A DNA stretch of 64,000 nt, taken from Sphaerospermopsis aphanizomenoides BCCUSP55. Lineage in GTDB: Bacteria; Cyanobacteriota; Cyanobacteriia; Cyanobacteriales; Nostocaceae. The translations under genes and the position numbers were made by a program. The DNA lies in assembly GCF_001586785.1 (NCBI RefSeq), contig NZ_LUFH02000009.1, positions 1 to 64,000 on the forward strand, written 5' to 3'. Positions 1 to 9,186 of this stretch are shown here, one piece after another. The notes under the pieces were generated by a model that saw only the letters and a program-made list of their open reading frames with translations, was not told the DNA's origin and made no database searches. The stretch's first letter is position 1; each line of letters opens with the position of its first letter.

Positions 1-1
1 T

Positions 2-613
2 CTAATTACATATAAAATAAATAAAATAATGAAAGGTGAATACTGTATTGATAACAGAGGAGAAAAAATTGTATTTAACCAGGAAACAGAGGAATATGTT
101 TATCTGTCTAATGCTTCATCAGGACAGCAAGAGTGTATAAGGATTTTACAAGATATTTTCCTTAACATACTTGACGATGTAAAAGTATTAAGAATCATAG
201 AAGAACCAGAAGCACATTTATTTCCTGTTGCCCAAAAACAACTGATTGAATTATTAGCTTTAATGGTGAATCACGATGAAGATAATCAACTGATTATTAC
301 TACCCATAGTCCTTACATACTCACAGTTTTTAATAATCTACTCTTTGCAAATAGAGTAGTGGAAAAAAATCCCGCAGCAGAAGCTGAAGTAGCACAAATA
401 ATTCCTAAAGACTCCTGGTTAAAAGCAAATGATTTTTCTGCTTACTCATTAGGTAATCAATCTATTTCTGAAAAAACAAATTATGGTGAATAAATTTTTA
501 ATACTGAAAAAGGTACTATTCAACAAAATTATTTGGATACTGTTTCCGAAATTTTTGGTGGTGATTTTCAGGCTTTGGACAGTATCCACGCTAGAACTTT
601 TAAAAGAAGATGA
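2..613 (+). pseudogene. 3' part of an AAA-type ATPase (OLD/AbiEii-like), interrupted by an in-frame TAA
   Basis: The frame is open to the left window edge, so the gene starts outside the window. What is visible is the C-terminal half of an ABC/SMC-like AAA ATPase: a Walker B stretch (LRIIEEPEAHLFP) and the downstream switch segment IITTHSPYIL. An in-frame TAA at 491-493 ends the first ORF. The same frame then continues with a family-like tail (IFNTEKGTIQ, then YLDTVSEIFGG and a basic end) to a TGA at 611-613. That TGA overlaps the ATG of the next gene (ATGA at 610-613), which is typical coupling and argues that the original gene ended at 613. It is probably a nonsense-mutated defence or stress ATPase. 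The family is well supported; the exact role is not known. Confidence 0.7.
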
Positions 614-1209
614 GCAAATTTGACGATATTAAGGAACTTCTATCAAACGTTTTTCCAAATTTTGCTGATTTTCTACAAATAGAGTTGAGAGAAGAATTTT
701 CAGTCACAGACTATAAAGGACAATCTTTTATCATTGCCAGTATTGACTTCGATGATAATACATTTATTATTAAATTTAAAGGTACTGAAACTATTGTAGA
801 AGGATTTGATGGCAATAAATTATTTACTGTCAGCAATGCTACGAGGGTTGGTTTTATTCCTATAGATGGTAAACAGGGACTTCTAGGATGTGGTGATTCT
901 CATGGCGAATTTGTACTTGGTGATGACAGTTATTCATGTTACGGAGAGTTCTAAGTAAGGGCAACCAGCGCAGAAGCAAGGGCTAGACATAGGTACAGAT
1001 AAGAGGCTATTACGCAATAAACAAATACTATTAGTTTATTTAACTTTAAATTAAATAGAAACTACGCCGGGTTAATTCTAGAAGCTTATGTTTGCACTCC
1101 TAAATTTTACCCTAGATTTGATGCAAGTTGGCAAGCATTGGCGATAGAGTTTGCAGAAGAATATTATGGGATTGAACTTTTTGAAAGAAATTATAAAAAC
1201 TGTAAATAA
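610..1209 (+). pseudogene. Partner gene of the ATPase, broken by three in-frame TAA codons
   Basis: The first intact segment encodes 114 residues (610-954) of an unrecognised soluble protein. Beyond the TAA at 952-954 the same frame goes on without a shift. It has further TAA codons at 1000-1002 and 1018-1020, then a clearly protein-like stretch (LILEAYVCTPKFYPRFDASW, then an acidic/aromatic tail) up to a TAA at 1207-1209. The intact original would be about 199 residues. The start overlaps the ATPase stop, so the pair was an operon. ATPase-plus-small-partner pairs are often defence modules, but no catalytic motif is visible here. The 3' half has either decayed or is not translated. Confidence 0.6.
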
Positions 1210-1408
1210 CACATCGTGTAAAAAAATAGAATTGCCCAAATCTGTATTAACCTAATTTCTTAACTGCTAGTTAAATTTGGATAAATAAAATATAATGAAG
1301 AAATATAGCACTTTGAATATCCATGAGGTAAGACAACCAACCATCCTTGTAAAATAAGAGTTTTCAAAATTAACCTGGTATAAACTAATCAACGGTAAAA
1401 ATTACATT

Positions 1409-1714
1409 ATGAATACCCAATTAGTTGAATCTATCGCTCAAATTATCCTCTCTTTATCTCCAGCAGAAAGACAGCTTTTAGAAAGTAAAGTTAATCAGGT
1501 AAAATCATCTTCACTATCGGTCAATTCAACCCAGCAAGATATTTCAGACTTAGAACAAAGTTTAAAGAATTTTGAGACAAAATATCAAATGTCTTCTAGC
1601 GACTTCTATCAAAAATTTCAAGAAGGACAATTAGGAGATGAAATAGATATGATAGAATGGAGTGTATTTTATGAAAAGTGGACAAATGCTAAACAACAAA
1701 TTCACAATAAATAA
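1409..1714 (+). CDS. Antitoxin-like protein paired with a TumE-family toxin
   Basis: The product is 101 residues, acidic and predicted mostly helical, with a leucine-rich N-terminus (ESIAQIILSLSPAERQLLES) and a C-terminal FEEGQ/D-IEWS-like segment ending in an aromatic patch (EWSVFYEKW). This architecture resembles small cyanobacterial proteins that precede TumE/DUF6516 toxins. It lies 29 bases upstream of the toxin-like gene on the same strand, consistent with an antitoxin-first operon. I do not recognise a DNA-binding domain with certainty. Assignment as antitoxin rests mainly on position and size. Confidence 0.6.
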   Translation: MNTQLVESIAQIILSLSPAERQLLESKVNQVKSSSLSVNSTQQDISDLEQSLKNFETKYQMSSSDFYQKFQEGQLGDEIDMIEWSVFYEKWTNAKQQIHNK

Positions 1715-1743
1715 TAGACTTAATATAATAGCATAGTGAACCG

Positions 1744-2127
1744 ATGGAATTACAAGATTATATTAATACGGTAAAAATTAAGCTGGCAACAAGTCGCATC
1801 ATTATCAAAATCTCTATCGTGGAAGAAAAAACTTTATTTGATCGGGGATATTTCCGAGCTAGATTAACTTTAGTAAATAATGATTTTTTAGAAATAGCAG
1901 AATCCTTTACTATTATTAACGGACATTTTTTCACCCTGGATTATCATTATCAGTGGATGGATGAAGAAAAGCAAAATTTAAGAAAACGCTGGGATAATAT
2001 GCAACATTTTCCAGATTTACCTAATTTTCCCCATCATGTTCATATAATAGAAGAATCTAATGTAGAAGCTAGTGAATCTCGTAATATTCTGGAATTAATT
2101 GAACTTATTGAAAAAGAATTAATTTAA
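1744..2127 (+). CDS. TumE-family (DUF6516) toxin-like protein
   Basis: The product is 127 residues. The pattern DRGYFRARLTL, then a hydrophobic strand, then YHYQW, a basic LRKRWDN and PHHVHI, matches what I know of the TumE/DUF6516 family. These are toxins of type II-like toxin-antitoxin pairs, and the conserved Arg-Trp-Asp-Asn and His-x-His residues are present. The gene directly follows a small antitoxin-like gene. TumE toxins are thought to act on RNA or translation, but the target here is unknown. The gene appears intact, unlike its upstream neighbours. Confidence 0.7.
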   Translation: MELQDYINTVKIKLATSRIIIKISIVEEKTLFDRGYFRARLTLVNNDFLEIAESFTIINGHFFTLDYHYQWMDEEKQNLRKRWDNMQHFPDLPNFPHHVHIIEESNVEASESRNILELIELIEKELI

Positions 2128-2240
2128 TTAAGTTTAAAAAATAAACCCTGTTAATAAATCATAAATGATGCAATTAAATGTTATAAATTGTATATTAGGT
2201 GTGCAAAATACTAGATATCTAACTTCAAGCACTTAAACTA

Positions 2241-2777
2241 ATGTCTACTTTATTTAAACCTAAATCATCCCACAAAAAACTCAAACGCCAACTGCTGATT
2301 GTCATGCTGGTGATTTTCGCTTGGAGTATCGCCATAGGATTTATACTGGGTTTAGCCACCAGCACCCAGGCCGCTAACCCCCCAGCAATTGGCACCGTTG
2401 ACGTAGTACCCGCAAATTACCAATTAGGGCAACAATTATACATAGAAAACTGTTCAACCTGTCATATTGCCTTACCACCACAAGTATTTCCCACCCAAAC
2501 TTGGAAAAATATTCTCGAAGACTCCCAGCATTACGGCGCACAAATTCAGCCTTTAGCAGATCCGCAGCGCATATTTGTGTGGAAATATGTTTCTACATTC
2601 TCTCGTGTGCAACTCCAAGACGAAGATACACCCTATCGCCTCGGGAAATCTCGTTATTTCAAGGCTTTGCATCCTGGTGTAAAATTACCAAACCCTGTGA
2701 CAATGGACGGTTGTATCAGTTGTCATCCTGGTGCTAAGGATTATAATTTCCGCAGCTTGACACCAGAAAACAATTAA
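2241..2777 (+). CDS. Membrane-anchored diheme c-type cytochrome
   Basis: The product is 178 residues with two heme c attachment motifs, CSTCH at 71-75 and CISCH at 158-162. A basic N-terminus is followed by a hydrophobic segment (about 17-40) ending in AxA-like residues, so it is either a cleaved signal or an anchor placing the hemes on the lumenal/periplasmic side. The spacing of the two hemes and the total length fit cyanobacterial diheme cytochromes c of unknown partner. Electron transfer is the safe role. It stands alone upstream of secA, with a terminator-like hairpin in between. Confidence 0.85.
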   Translation: MSTLFKPKSSHKKLKRQLLIVMLVIFAWSIAIGFILGLATSTQAANPPAIGTVDVVPANYQLGQQLYIENCSTCHIALPPQVFPTQTWKNILEDSQHYGAQIQPLADPQRIFVWKYVSTFSRVQLQDEDTPYRLGKSRYFKALHPGVKLPNPVTMDGCISCHPGAKDYNFRSLTPENN

Positions 2778-3181
2778 AAGAATGCAGAATTTAGAATTTA
2801 GAATTTAGAATTACGTTTTGCAACGGGGATTTTACGCCGACGCAAAACCCGCTGCTTGTAGAAGCAGGGGATTTTCACCCCCAAAGGTAAGTTAAAAATT
2901 AAAAATTCATTTTTGCTTGTGAACATCAGTCACCTGTTACCTGTCCCCTGCGCCTTCTGCTGACAAAATGATACTATAAAGGGACTTTAAATATAAAATA
3001 TAGATTGAAACCAATCATCATATCCAGGTGATTGGGGTTTTTTCATTTGGTTTTTGAGTAAATTCTCATTTCTCAGCCATCCATAAGCATAATAGCTGGG
3101 TTGGGTAAAGTGTCTATAATCATATAGCTATTAGCTAAAACTTTAATTTCCATTCCCCTTGATTTATTTCCATAAACTGCC
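2778..3181. other. Intergenic spacer with short repeats and a hairpin
   Basis: It begins with three copies of a TTTAGAA heptamer, followed by a CACCTGT-like repeat scrap near 2930-2950. The only strong structure is the hairpin at 3011-3043. No coding potential is visible. The secA promoter presumably lies in 3050-3180. Confidence 0.5.
3011..3043 (+). terminator. Rho-independent terminator-like hairpin
   Basis: CCAATCA (3011-3017) pairs with TGATTGG (3029-3035) and is followed by GG and a run of six T. It lies 230 bases after the cytochrome gene and about 140 before secA, so it isolates secA from upstream transcription or ends a short untranslated transcript. Confidence 0.55.
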
Positions 3182-5971
3182 ATGCTAAAACTCTTGTTGG
3201 GCGATCCCAACGCTCGTAAACTTAAAAAATACCAGCCTTACATTACAGAAATTAACCTGTTAGAGGAAGAAATTAAAGCACTTTCTGATGATGAGTTAAA
3301 AGGTAAAACCGCTGAATTTAGACAAAGACTAGCTAAAGGTGAAACTCTGGATGATATTTTACCGGAAGCTTTTGCTGTTGTCCGAGAGTCAGGACGGCGT
3401 GTGTTAGGGTTACGCCACTTTGATGTGCAATTATTAGGTGGGGTGATTCTGCATTCTGGGCAAATTGCCGAAATGAAAACAGGTGAAGGTAAAACCTTGG
3501 TGGCTACCTTACCGAGTTATTTAAATGCCCTCACTGGTAAAGGTGTTCACGTTATTACTGTTAACGATTACTTGGCACGTCGGGACGCAGAATGGATGGG
3601 TCAGGTACACCGGTTCTTGGGTTTAAGCGTGGGGCTGATTCAAGCTACCATGAGTCCAACGGAACGGAGGAAAAACTATGACTGTGATATTACTTATGTA
3701 ACTAACAGTGAAATCGGTTTTGACTACCTGCGGGATAACATGGCTACCTCTATGGCTGAGGTGGTGCAACGTCCGTTTAATTATTGCGTTATTGACGAAG
3801 TAGACTCGATTTTAGTTGATGAAGCCCGGACACCGTTAATTATTTCTGGTCAGGTGGAAAGACCGACAGAAAAATATTTGCAAGCAGCGGAAATTGCCTT
3901 TACTCTCCAAAAAGATGAACATTACGAAGTTAATGAAAAGGATCGTAACGTTCTTTTAACTGATGAGGGTTTTGCAGAAGCGGAAAATCTGTTGGGTGTG
4001 ACAGATTTGTTTGACCCGGAAAATCCTTGGGCGCATTTTGTCTTTAATGCAATTAAGGCTAAGGAATTGTTCCTCAAGGATGTGAATTATATAGTCCGCA
4101 ATGATGAAGTTGTAATTGTGGATGAATTTACAGGTCGGGTACTACCAGGACGACGTTGGAGTGATGGTTTACACCAAGCCATTGAAGCGAAGGAACGGGT
4201 GGAAATTCAACCAGAAACCCAGACTTTGGCAACTATTACCTATCAAAACCTGTTTTTGCTGTATCCCAAGTTGGGGGGAATGACGGGAACAGCAAAGACG
4301 GAAGAGGTGGAATTTGAAAAAATTTATAAGTTAGAAGTAACTGTTATTCCTACCAACCGGGTGAGAAGACGGGAAGACCTGTCTGATATGGTGTTTAAGA
4401 CCGAAGCTGGAAAATGGAGAGCGATCGCTAAAGAATGTGCAGAAATGCACGAAAATGGTAGACCTGTGTTAGTGGGTACAACTAGCGTCGAAAAATCCGA
4501 ACTTCTTAGCCGACTCCTGAAGGAAATCAATATTCCCCACGAGTTACTCAACGCTAGACCGGAAAACGTGGAACGGGAAGCGGAAATTGTCGCCCAAGCA
4601 GGACGCAGGGGTGCTGTAACTATCGCCACCAACATGGCGGGACGGGGTACAGATATTATCCTGGGTGGTAACTCTGAATATATGGCGCGGTTGAAACTGC
4701 GGGAATATTTTATGCCCCGTATCGTCAGCCCAGAAGATGAAGATGTTTTTAGTATGCAAAGGGCTTCTGGACTACCTACAGGTCATGGTGGCGGTCAAGG
4801 TTTTGTTCCTGGTAAAAAGGTGAAAACTTGGCGGGCTTCCCCAGAAATTTTCCCCACCCAGCTATCGAAGGAGACAGAACAGCTATTAAAAGAAGCTGTA
4901 GAAGTGGCTGTGAAGGAGTACGGTGAACGCAGTTTACCAGAGTTGGAAGCAGAGGAAAAGGTAGCTGTAGCAGCGGAAAAAGCGCCTACAGATGACCCTG
5001 TAATTCAGAAATTGCGGGAAGCTTACCAGCGCATTAAGCATGAGTATGAAGAGTTTACCAGCACTGAACATGATGATGTGGTCAACAGAGGCGGTTTGCA
5101 CGTAATTGGTACAGAACGCCATGAGTCACGCCGTATTGATAACCAGTTGCGCGGACGGGCGGGAAGACAAGGCGACCCTGGAACGACAAGGTTTTTCCTC
5201 AGTTTAGAGGATAACTTATTACGGATCTTTGGGGGCGATCGCGTTGCTGGGTTGATGAATGCGTTCCAGGTAGAGGAAGATATGCCTATTGAGTCGGGTA
5301 TGTTGACTCGCAGTTTGGAAGGCGCACAGAAAAAGGTCGAGACTTATTACTACGATATCCGTAAACAGGTGTTTGAGTATGACGAGGTAATGAATAACCA
5401 ACGTCGTGCTATCTATGCGGAACGTCGCCGGGTGTTGGAAGGTCAAGATTTAAAGGAACAGGTCATTAAATACGCTGAAAAAACGATGGATGACATCGTT
5501 GATTATTACATCAACCCTGAGTTACCTTCGGAAGAATGGGAATTAGACAAGTTGGTGGATAAGGTGAAGGAGTTTGTTTACCTGTTGGCTGATATGCAGG
5601 CCAGTCAGTTGGAGGACATGGGTGTACCGGAAATTAAGGCTTTCCTCCATGAACAAGCGCGTATTGCTTATGATATGAAGGAAGCGCAAATTGACCAAAT
5701 TCAACCGGGTTTGATGCGTCAAGCTGAACGGTTCTTTATTCTCCAACGCATAGATACTTTGTGGCGGGAACATCTGCAACAAATGGATGCTTTGCGCGAG
5801 TCGGTTGGTTTGCGTGGTTATGGTCAAAAAGACCCGCTGATTGAGTATAAGAGTGAGGGTTATGAGTTGTTCTTGGATATGATGGTGAATATCCGCCGTG
5901 ATGTGGTTTATTCGCTGTTTATGTTCCAGCCTCAAGCACAGCCTACGGTGCAGACTTCTGAGATGGTTTAG
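3182..5971 (+). CDS. secA: Preprotein translocase ATPase SecA
   Basis: SecA drives Sec-dependent export of unfolded preproteins through SecYEG, in cyanobacteria into both the plasma and thylakoid membranes. The product has 929 residues. Walker A is MKTGEGKT at 98-105 and the DEVD Walker B at 205-208; helicase-type motifs such as [10 protein letters not shown] and a C-terminal [16 protein letters not shown]-like segment (motif VI) follow. The C-terminus ends in a Gln/Pro-rich tail without the zinc-binding cysteines of E. coli SecA, which is usual in cyanobacteria. The ATG at 3182 gives the conserved [10 protein letters not shown] start. The gene is monocistronic, and repeats follow its stop. 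Confidence 0.98.
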   Translation: MLKLLLGDPNARKLKKYQPYITEINLLEEEIKALSDDELKGKTAEFRQRLAKGETLDDILPEAFAVVRESGRRVLGLRHFDVQLLGGVILHSGQIAEMKTGEGKTLVATLPSYLNALTGKGVHVITVNDYLARRDAEWMGQVHRFLGLSVGLIQATMSPTERRKNYDCDITYVTNSEIGFDYLRDNMATSMAEVVQRPFNYCVIDEVDSILVDEARTPLIISGQVERPTEKYLQAAEIAFTLQKDEHYEVNEKDRNVLLTDEGFAEAENLLGVTDLFDPENPWAHFVFNAIKAKELFLKDVNYIVRNDEVVIVDEFTGRVLPGRRWSDGLHQAIEAKERVEIQPETQTLATITYQNLFLLYPKLGGMTGTAKTEEVEFEKIYKLEVTVIPTNRVRRREDLSDMVFKTEAGKWRAIAKECAEMHENGRPVLVGTTSVEKSELLSRLLKEINIPHELLNARPENVEREAEIVAQAGRRGAVTIATNMAGRGTDIILGGNSEYMARLKLREYFMPRIVSPEDEDVFSMQRASGLPTGHGGGQGFVPGKKVKTWRASPEIFPTQLSKETEQLLKEAVEVAVKEYGERSLPELEAEEKVAVAAEKAPTDDPVIQKLREAYQRIKHEYEEFTSTEHDDVVNRGGLHVIGTERHESRRIDNQLRGRAGRQGDPGTTRFFLSLEDNLLRIFGGDRVAGLMNAFQVEEDMPIESGMLTRSLEGAQKKVETYYYDIRKQVFEYDEVMNNQRRAIYAERRRVLEGQDLKEQVIKYAEKTMDDIVDYYINPELPSEEWELDKLVDKVKEFVYLLADMQASQLEDMGVPEIKAFLHEQARIAYDMKEAQIDQIQPGLMRQAERFFILQRIDTLWREHLQQMDALRESVGLRGYGQKDPLIEYKSEGYELFLDMMVNIRRDVVYSLFMFQPQAQPTVQTSEMV

Positions 5972-6130
5972 GTTTTTTCACGCAGAGACGCAGAGGCGCA
6001 AGAGAGGCGTTTTCTGCGTCTTTTGTTTTATGAGGAATGAACCACGAAGGCGCGAAGGACACGAAGGAAGAAGAGGAAGAAGAGGGAAGGTTATTTATTC
6101 TGCGAACATTTCCACTAAGATATACATATT
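5972..6130. repeat. Cyanobacterial interspersed repeats
   Basis: It holds two common motifs: ACGCAGAGACGCAGAGGCGC-like sequence just after secA, and an ACCACGAAGGCGCGAAGGAC-like sequence from about 6040. A related short motif recurs near 9990-10020 (ATCTGCGTCC type) and 12470-12500. No ORF here is credible. Confidence 0.7.
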
Positions 6131-6187
6131 CTTTGTTAGTTTTATGTAATACAATTATGGATATCAAGTTGAGTGAAAATATTTATT

Positions 6188-6973
6188 ATGCCTAGTATAA
6201 AGGTATCCTTTTATAATGAAGAACACAGAAAATTATTAGAAAACACTCCGAAATATGAACTTATAACAAAGCTAGTTGAGGACGGGTTTGATTGTAGCAA
6301 TGAAGATTTATGGACTTATGGACTTTTTAGAGAGCAAAAACCTATCTTTGGATTCAATAGTTATGAAGAATTAAAGTCTAAATTACCTAAAAGATGGGGA
6401 TATATTGAAGATTATTTTGATCTAAATGCTGATACTATCAGAGCAAAATATCATGGTTCAGATAACCAAGATAAATCACTTACTGAAACATTAGGAATTG
6501 GAGTAGCACTAGCTTTAATTAGTCATATTCATGGACTGACTCAAGCAGATTGGAATATTATTCCTCCTCATAATTCACAAAAGCTAAAAGATTTGGATTT
6601 TTGTATAGCTTCCGATGGGGAACAATTTATTGAAGTTGAGGCTAAAGGTTCATATGCGGAGACTAATAAAAATTCTAATTCAATTTACACTATGAAAAGT
6701 GATATTGAAGCTAAGAAACAAGTACAACGCACAAAAGCAAATAATAACAATATACTCTACGGTGTCATAACATCTTATTCCTCTAATCCTGAAGTTATGG
6801 CACATTGTCGGATTTTAGATCCTCCAGTAGTTTATGAATTTAATAACCCTAGAAAGATGCGATTACTATCTAGACTTAGCTTTTATCTTCAGCAACTAAA
6901 TCTACTTTCTAGAGCCAATTATTTGATAGCATTAGCAAATCGTAAAAGAGATAATCAGGTAATGGATAAATAA
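6188..6973 (+). CDS. Putative PD-(D/E)XK nuclease-like protein
   Basis: It is not a named family to me. With an upstream GTG at 6173 the product would be 266 residues; the ATG at 6188 gives 261. Counting from the GTG, residues 139-160 contain KDLDF, then FIEVEAKGS, the spacing of the D...ExK core (D142, E156, K158) of the restriction-endonuclease fold. A glutamate in an upstream helix (E105, TETLGIG) is also present. The ORF ends at a TAA at 6971-6973, but the same frame continues without interruption into 6974-7381, so the original gene may have been longer. A nuclease role is an inference from motif spacing. Confidence 0.5.
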   Translation: MPSIKVSFYNEEHRKLLENTPKYELITKLVEDGFDCSNEDLWTYGLFREQKPIFGFNSYEELKSKLPKRWGYIEDYFDLNADTIRAKYHGSDNQDKSLTETLGIGVALALISHIHGLTQADWNIIPPHNSQKLKDLDFCIASDGEQFIEVEAKGSYAETNKNSNSIYTMKSDIEAKKQVQRTKANNNNILYGVITSYSSNPEVMAHCRILDPPVVYEFNNPRKMRLLSRLSFYLQQLNLLSRANYLIALANRKRDNQVMDK

Positions 6974-7381
6974 GAAGAATTAAATTTACAACGCGTGATA
7001 AATAGATTTAGTGATAGATTTGAAATACCTGATTCATATACATTATCACGAACATTAGTTTTAAATAGAAGTGGAGTAGTTGAAGTGTTCCCAATAAGCT
7101 CAGATGAATACTTCTTTTTTGGTTTAGATTTAGCAATAATTAAAAAAATAATTAATCAAAATTTTTCAGATATTATTGATTATAGATGTGATTTTCCTAA
7201 ATCATTTGAAGTTACCGTGAATGCTAAACTAAAAAGCCGCGATTTAGAAGAATATAATATTAATGTTAATCAGTTACCTCAAGCAACAGATAGAAGTAGA
7301 GTAATTATGACTTTATCAGGAACATTACATAGTAACTCTGCTGGGGTAATTTTTGGAAAACTATCTCAAGCAGCAAATTAA
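6974..7381 (+). pseudogene. In-frame continuation of the nuclease-like gene (or a small separate ORF)
   Basis: It is in the same frame as the preceding ORF, separated only by a TAA. A GTG at 6995 would give 128 residues; the ATG in the preceding segment reads through as EELNLQRV. The sequence is protein-like (FGLDLAIIKKIINQNF, ending TLSGTLHSNSAGVIFGKL) and has no recognisable motif. Two explanations fit: a nonsense mutation in one 402-residue gene, or two genes with a GTG start 21 bases after the stop. No ribosome-binding site is obvious before the GTG, which favours the first explanation slightly. Confidence 0.45.
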
Positions 7382-7428
7382 ATTGACTGCTGTTAATATT
7401 TAGCAAAAATTTCACAATTAGAAATCTC

Positions 7429-7896
7429 ATGACAGAAAAGAAAAGAACTGACTTTAATTATCGCCAACTTGAAAATAACTTGATATATATTTCAGATTCA
7501 ATTATTCAGGCTTACAAATCTAATAAATTGGAATTAATAGTTGATCATCAATATAATGAAAATTTTCCTTCATCAAGATATTACGAAATAGAAGCTAATT
7601 TAGAAAAATCTTTCATTGAGTTGGGAGTTTACTTTAGCTGGCCAAATAATATATATATAATTCGTATCTGGGATAAAAGCATGACTCCAACAGACAAAGA
7701 CAAGAAAATTTGGAAGTCAAAAGCACCATGTCCGGGTCATTTAGCTTGGCAACATGAAAATGAAGATTTATCAGAGGAAGGATTTTCAGATTTTGATTCA
7801 GGTTTGCACAAACTGATTTACGAGTACGTCCAGAAAATTCAAGATTTTTATTTATCTGCTGGTGGTATAAGTCCTGAAATTAAAAATCTGCTGTAG
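7429..7896 (+). CDS. Hypothetical protein, 155 aa
   Basis: It is not recognised. The product is soluble, rather aromatic and charged, with no transmembrane segment. It contains IRIWDKSMTP and a PCPGHLAWQHENED segment. It sits 47 bases after the nuclease-like frame on the same strand, so it may belong to the same accessory operon, possibly as a partner or immunity protein; that is conjecture. A hairpin with a T-rich tail follows at 7941. Confidence 0.5.
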   Translation: MTEKKRTDFNYRQLENNLIYISDSIIQAYKSNKLELIVDHQYNENFPSSRYYEIEANLEKSFIELGVYFSWPNNIYIIRIWDKSMTPTDKDKKIWKSKAPCPGHLAWQHENEDLSEEGFSDFDSGLHKLIYEYVQKIQDFYLSAGGISPEIKNLL

Positions 7897-7940
7897 TAGA
7901 ATTGTTAGATTAGAAACTAGATATATTATAATTAAATTAT

Positions 7941-8003
7941 CAGTCAAGAGGTCTGACTTTTCAGATCGTGGTAGCAAGGTCTACCCTTGACTGACTTTTA
8001 TTT
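7941..8003 (+). terminator. Terminator-like inverted repeat between convergent genes
   Basis: CAGTCAAG (7941-7948) is perfectly complementary to CTTGACTG (7986-7993) and is followed by ACTTTTATTTTT. The 37-base interior contains GAGGTCT and AAGGTCTACC, which can form an inner stem. It lies between the + gene ending at 7896 and the - gene ending at 8066. Confidence 0.5.
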
Positions 8004-8065
8004 TTAAATAATTTGGTTAAATTTTGACTATAAAATGTATAAAAAAACTTTACTTACACCAGCTT

Positions 8066-8290
8066 CTAGACATCATCTAATAAAACATCATCGCCGTTTT
8101 CTGCCATTTCTATAAATGCTTTTTCCCAACCCTTTCTTACTTGTTTAACTGGGCGAATAATTAGATGATTTCCTTGAACTTCTATTTCTACTTCTGAAGT
8201 AATTCCGCTTTGTTCTAATAATGTTTTAGGAATAAAAACACCTTGCGAATCTCCAATTTTGACAATTTGGGTTTTAACAGCTTTGCCCAT
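8066..8290 (-). CDS. AbrB/MazE-type antitoxin, no adjacent toxin
   Basis: The product is 74 residues with an N-terminal SpoVT-AbrB swapped-hairpin domain (VKIGDSQGVFIPKTLLEQ, then EVEIEVQGNHLIIRPV) and a charged C-terminal tail (GWEKAFIEMAENGDDVLLDD) that normally wraps a MazF-type toxin. No toxin gene follows: downstream of its stop lie only the hairpin and a convergent gene. It is therefore an orphan antitoxin or free regulator. DNA binding to its own promoter is expected from the family. Confidence 0.85.
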   Translation of the reverse strand: MGKAVKTQIVKIGDSQGVFIPKTLLEQSGITSEVEIEVQGNHLIIRPVKQVRKGWEKAFIEMAENGDDVLLDDV

Positions 8291-8382
8291 TGTATGTGAT
8301 TGAGTAAATAAATATATTCACAATTGTATCACAGAAATATTATAATCATGTTATGCTATAAAAGTGTATGGAGAAAAGATCC

Positions 8383-8580
8383 ATGACTACTTTAGTGAAA
8401 GAATTATTAAACATATTTGATAGTTTACCAGAATCAGCAAGACTAGAAATAGCTGTAGAGATTTTGAAACGGTTTACAAATTTAGACTTTCCACCTTTAT
8501 CAGATGACGATTTAGTGTGGAATGCTGAAGAACTTTTTTTAGAATTAGATCAACAAGAAACAGACTATGAGTACCCCTAG
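8383..8580 (+). CDS. Small antitoxin-like protein (toxin apparently lost)
   Basis: The product is 65 residues from the ATG at 8383, preceded by GGAGAAAAGATCC as a ribosome-binding site; an ATG at 8368 would add five residues. It reads as a helical N-terminus (ELLNIFDSLPESARLEIAVE) and a C-terminal acidic arm (PPLSDDDLVWNAEELFLELD). This matches antitoxins that in cyanobacteria usually precede MazF/PemK toxins. The gene is followed only by a six-codon overlapping ORF at 8567-8587, so the toxin seems to be missing. It diverges from the AbrB gene, and the 92-base gap between them must hold both promoters. Confidence 0.6.
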   Translation: MTTLVKELLNIFDSLPESARLEIAVEILKRFTNLDFPPLSDDDLVWNAEELFLELDQQETDYEYP

Positions 8581-8587
8581 ACGTTGA
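8567..8587 (+). pseudogene. Possible stub of a MazF-type toxin (six codons)
   Basis: An ATG overlaps the 3' end of the antitoxin gene by 14 bases and reads MSTPRR then TGA. Toxins of the MazF/PemK type often begin with MS-P-RG and overlap their antitoxin in this way. Only the first codons remain, which would fit deletion of the toxin. The similarity is too short to be certain. Confidence 0.25.
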
Positions 8588-8601
8588 TTTCCCAAAAACA
8601 C

Positions 8602-8617
8602 AGTATTTCAAAATACT
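8602..8617. promoter_or_regulatory. Inverted repeat, candidate operator
   Basis: AGTATTT-CA-AAATACT is a perfect 7-bp inverted repeat with a 2-base centre. It sits 14 bases upstream of the next antitoxin-like ATG (8631), just before its AGGAAG ribosome-binding site, where an autoregulatory operator would be expected. Confidence 0.4.
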
Positions 8618-8630
8618 AGGAAGAAACATT

Positions 8631-8834
8631 ATGAATGTATCTATTTCTGACCAAATTATTGAACAATTAAAAATCATGCCTCAAGACTTGCAATATCAAG
8701 TCCTAGAATTTGCCCGCAATTTGACAAATTCAAAAATCAAAGGTGTTCCTGGTAAAGAATTACTACATTTTGCAGGTTCAATACCCAAAGAAGATTTACA
8801 GCTAATGAGTGAAGCAATAAAACAAGACTGCTAA
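8631..8834 (+). CDS. DUF2281-like small antitoxin
   Basis: The product is 67 residues. An N-terminal helix typical of DUF2281/VapB-like cyanobacterial antitoxins (IIEQLKIMPQDLQYQVLEFA) is followed by the conserved tail motif GVPGKELLHFAGSIPKEDLQ. Such genes usually precede a PIN-domain toxin, but here the next gene is another antitoxin-like ORF (UPF0175). An AGGAAG site lies 10 bases before the ATG. Its toxin is absent or located elsewhere. Confidence 0.7.
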   Translation: MNVSISDQIIEQLKIMPQDLQYQVLEFARNLTNSKIKGVPGKELLHFAGSIPKEDLQLMSEAIKQDC

Positions 8835-8865
8835 TATATTGACATAAAGTATTTTTTCACATCTT

Positions 8866-9108
8866 ATGACTTCTATTAATTTCCAATTATCATCTGATTT
8901 AATTAACGAAGGTGAGCAAGCTATTTGTCAAGAATTAACTTTACAATTGTATGAGCAAAATATATTTACCTTTGGACAAGCGCGACGTTTAGCTAATTTA
9001 TCTGTTTGGGAATTTCAGCAGCTTTTAGGAAACAGGAAAATTCAACGACATTATACTGAAGTTAATTTACTGGAAGATGTAAAGATTATTCAAGAAGGTT
9101 TTGAATAA
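8866..9108 (+). CDS. UPF0175 family antitoxin-like protein
   Basis: The product is 80 residues. The core FTFGQARRLANLSVWEFQQL is the UPF0175 helix-turn-helix-like segment. Members are commonly partnered with DUF3368/PIN-type toxins, which would follow downstream; here none does. An inverted repeat (AATTGTGA at 9107-9114, TCACAATT at 9142-9149) begins in the last codons and could act as a terminator or as an operator for the next gene. Confidence 0.75.
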   Translation: MTSINFQLSSDLINEGEQAICQELTLQLYEQNIFTFGQARRLANLSVWEFQQLLGNRKIQRHYTEVNLLEDVKIIQEGFE

Positions 9109-9186
9109 TTGTGAAATGTATTTGCATTATTAAAATAAATGTCACAATTTAAATATAGAAAATAACACACTTGGAAAAAATCAACC

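Noticed and set aside
2-1209. Diversity-generating or recoding mechanism behind the TAA codons
   Set aside because: No reverse transcriptase, template repeat or recoding signal is present; nonsense decay is simpler.
5543-5935. Reverse-strand ORF of 130 codons inside secA
   Set aside because: It is antisense to a well-conserved gene, has no recognisable domain, and its composition follows the secA codons.
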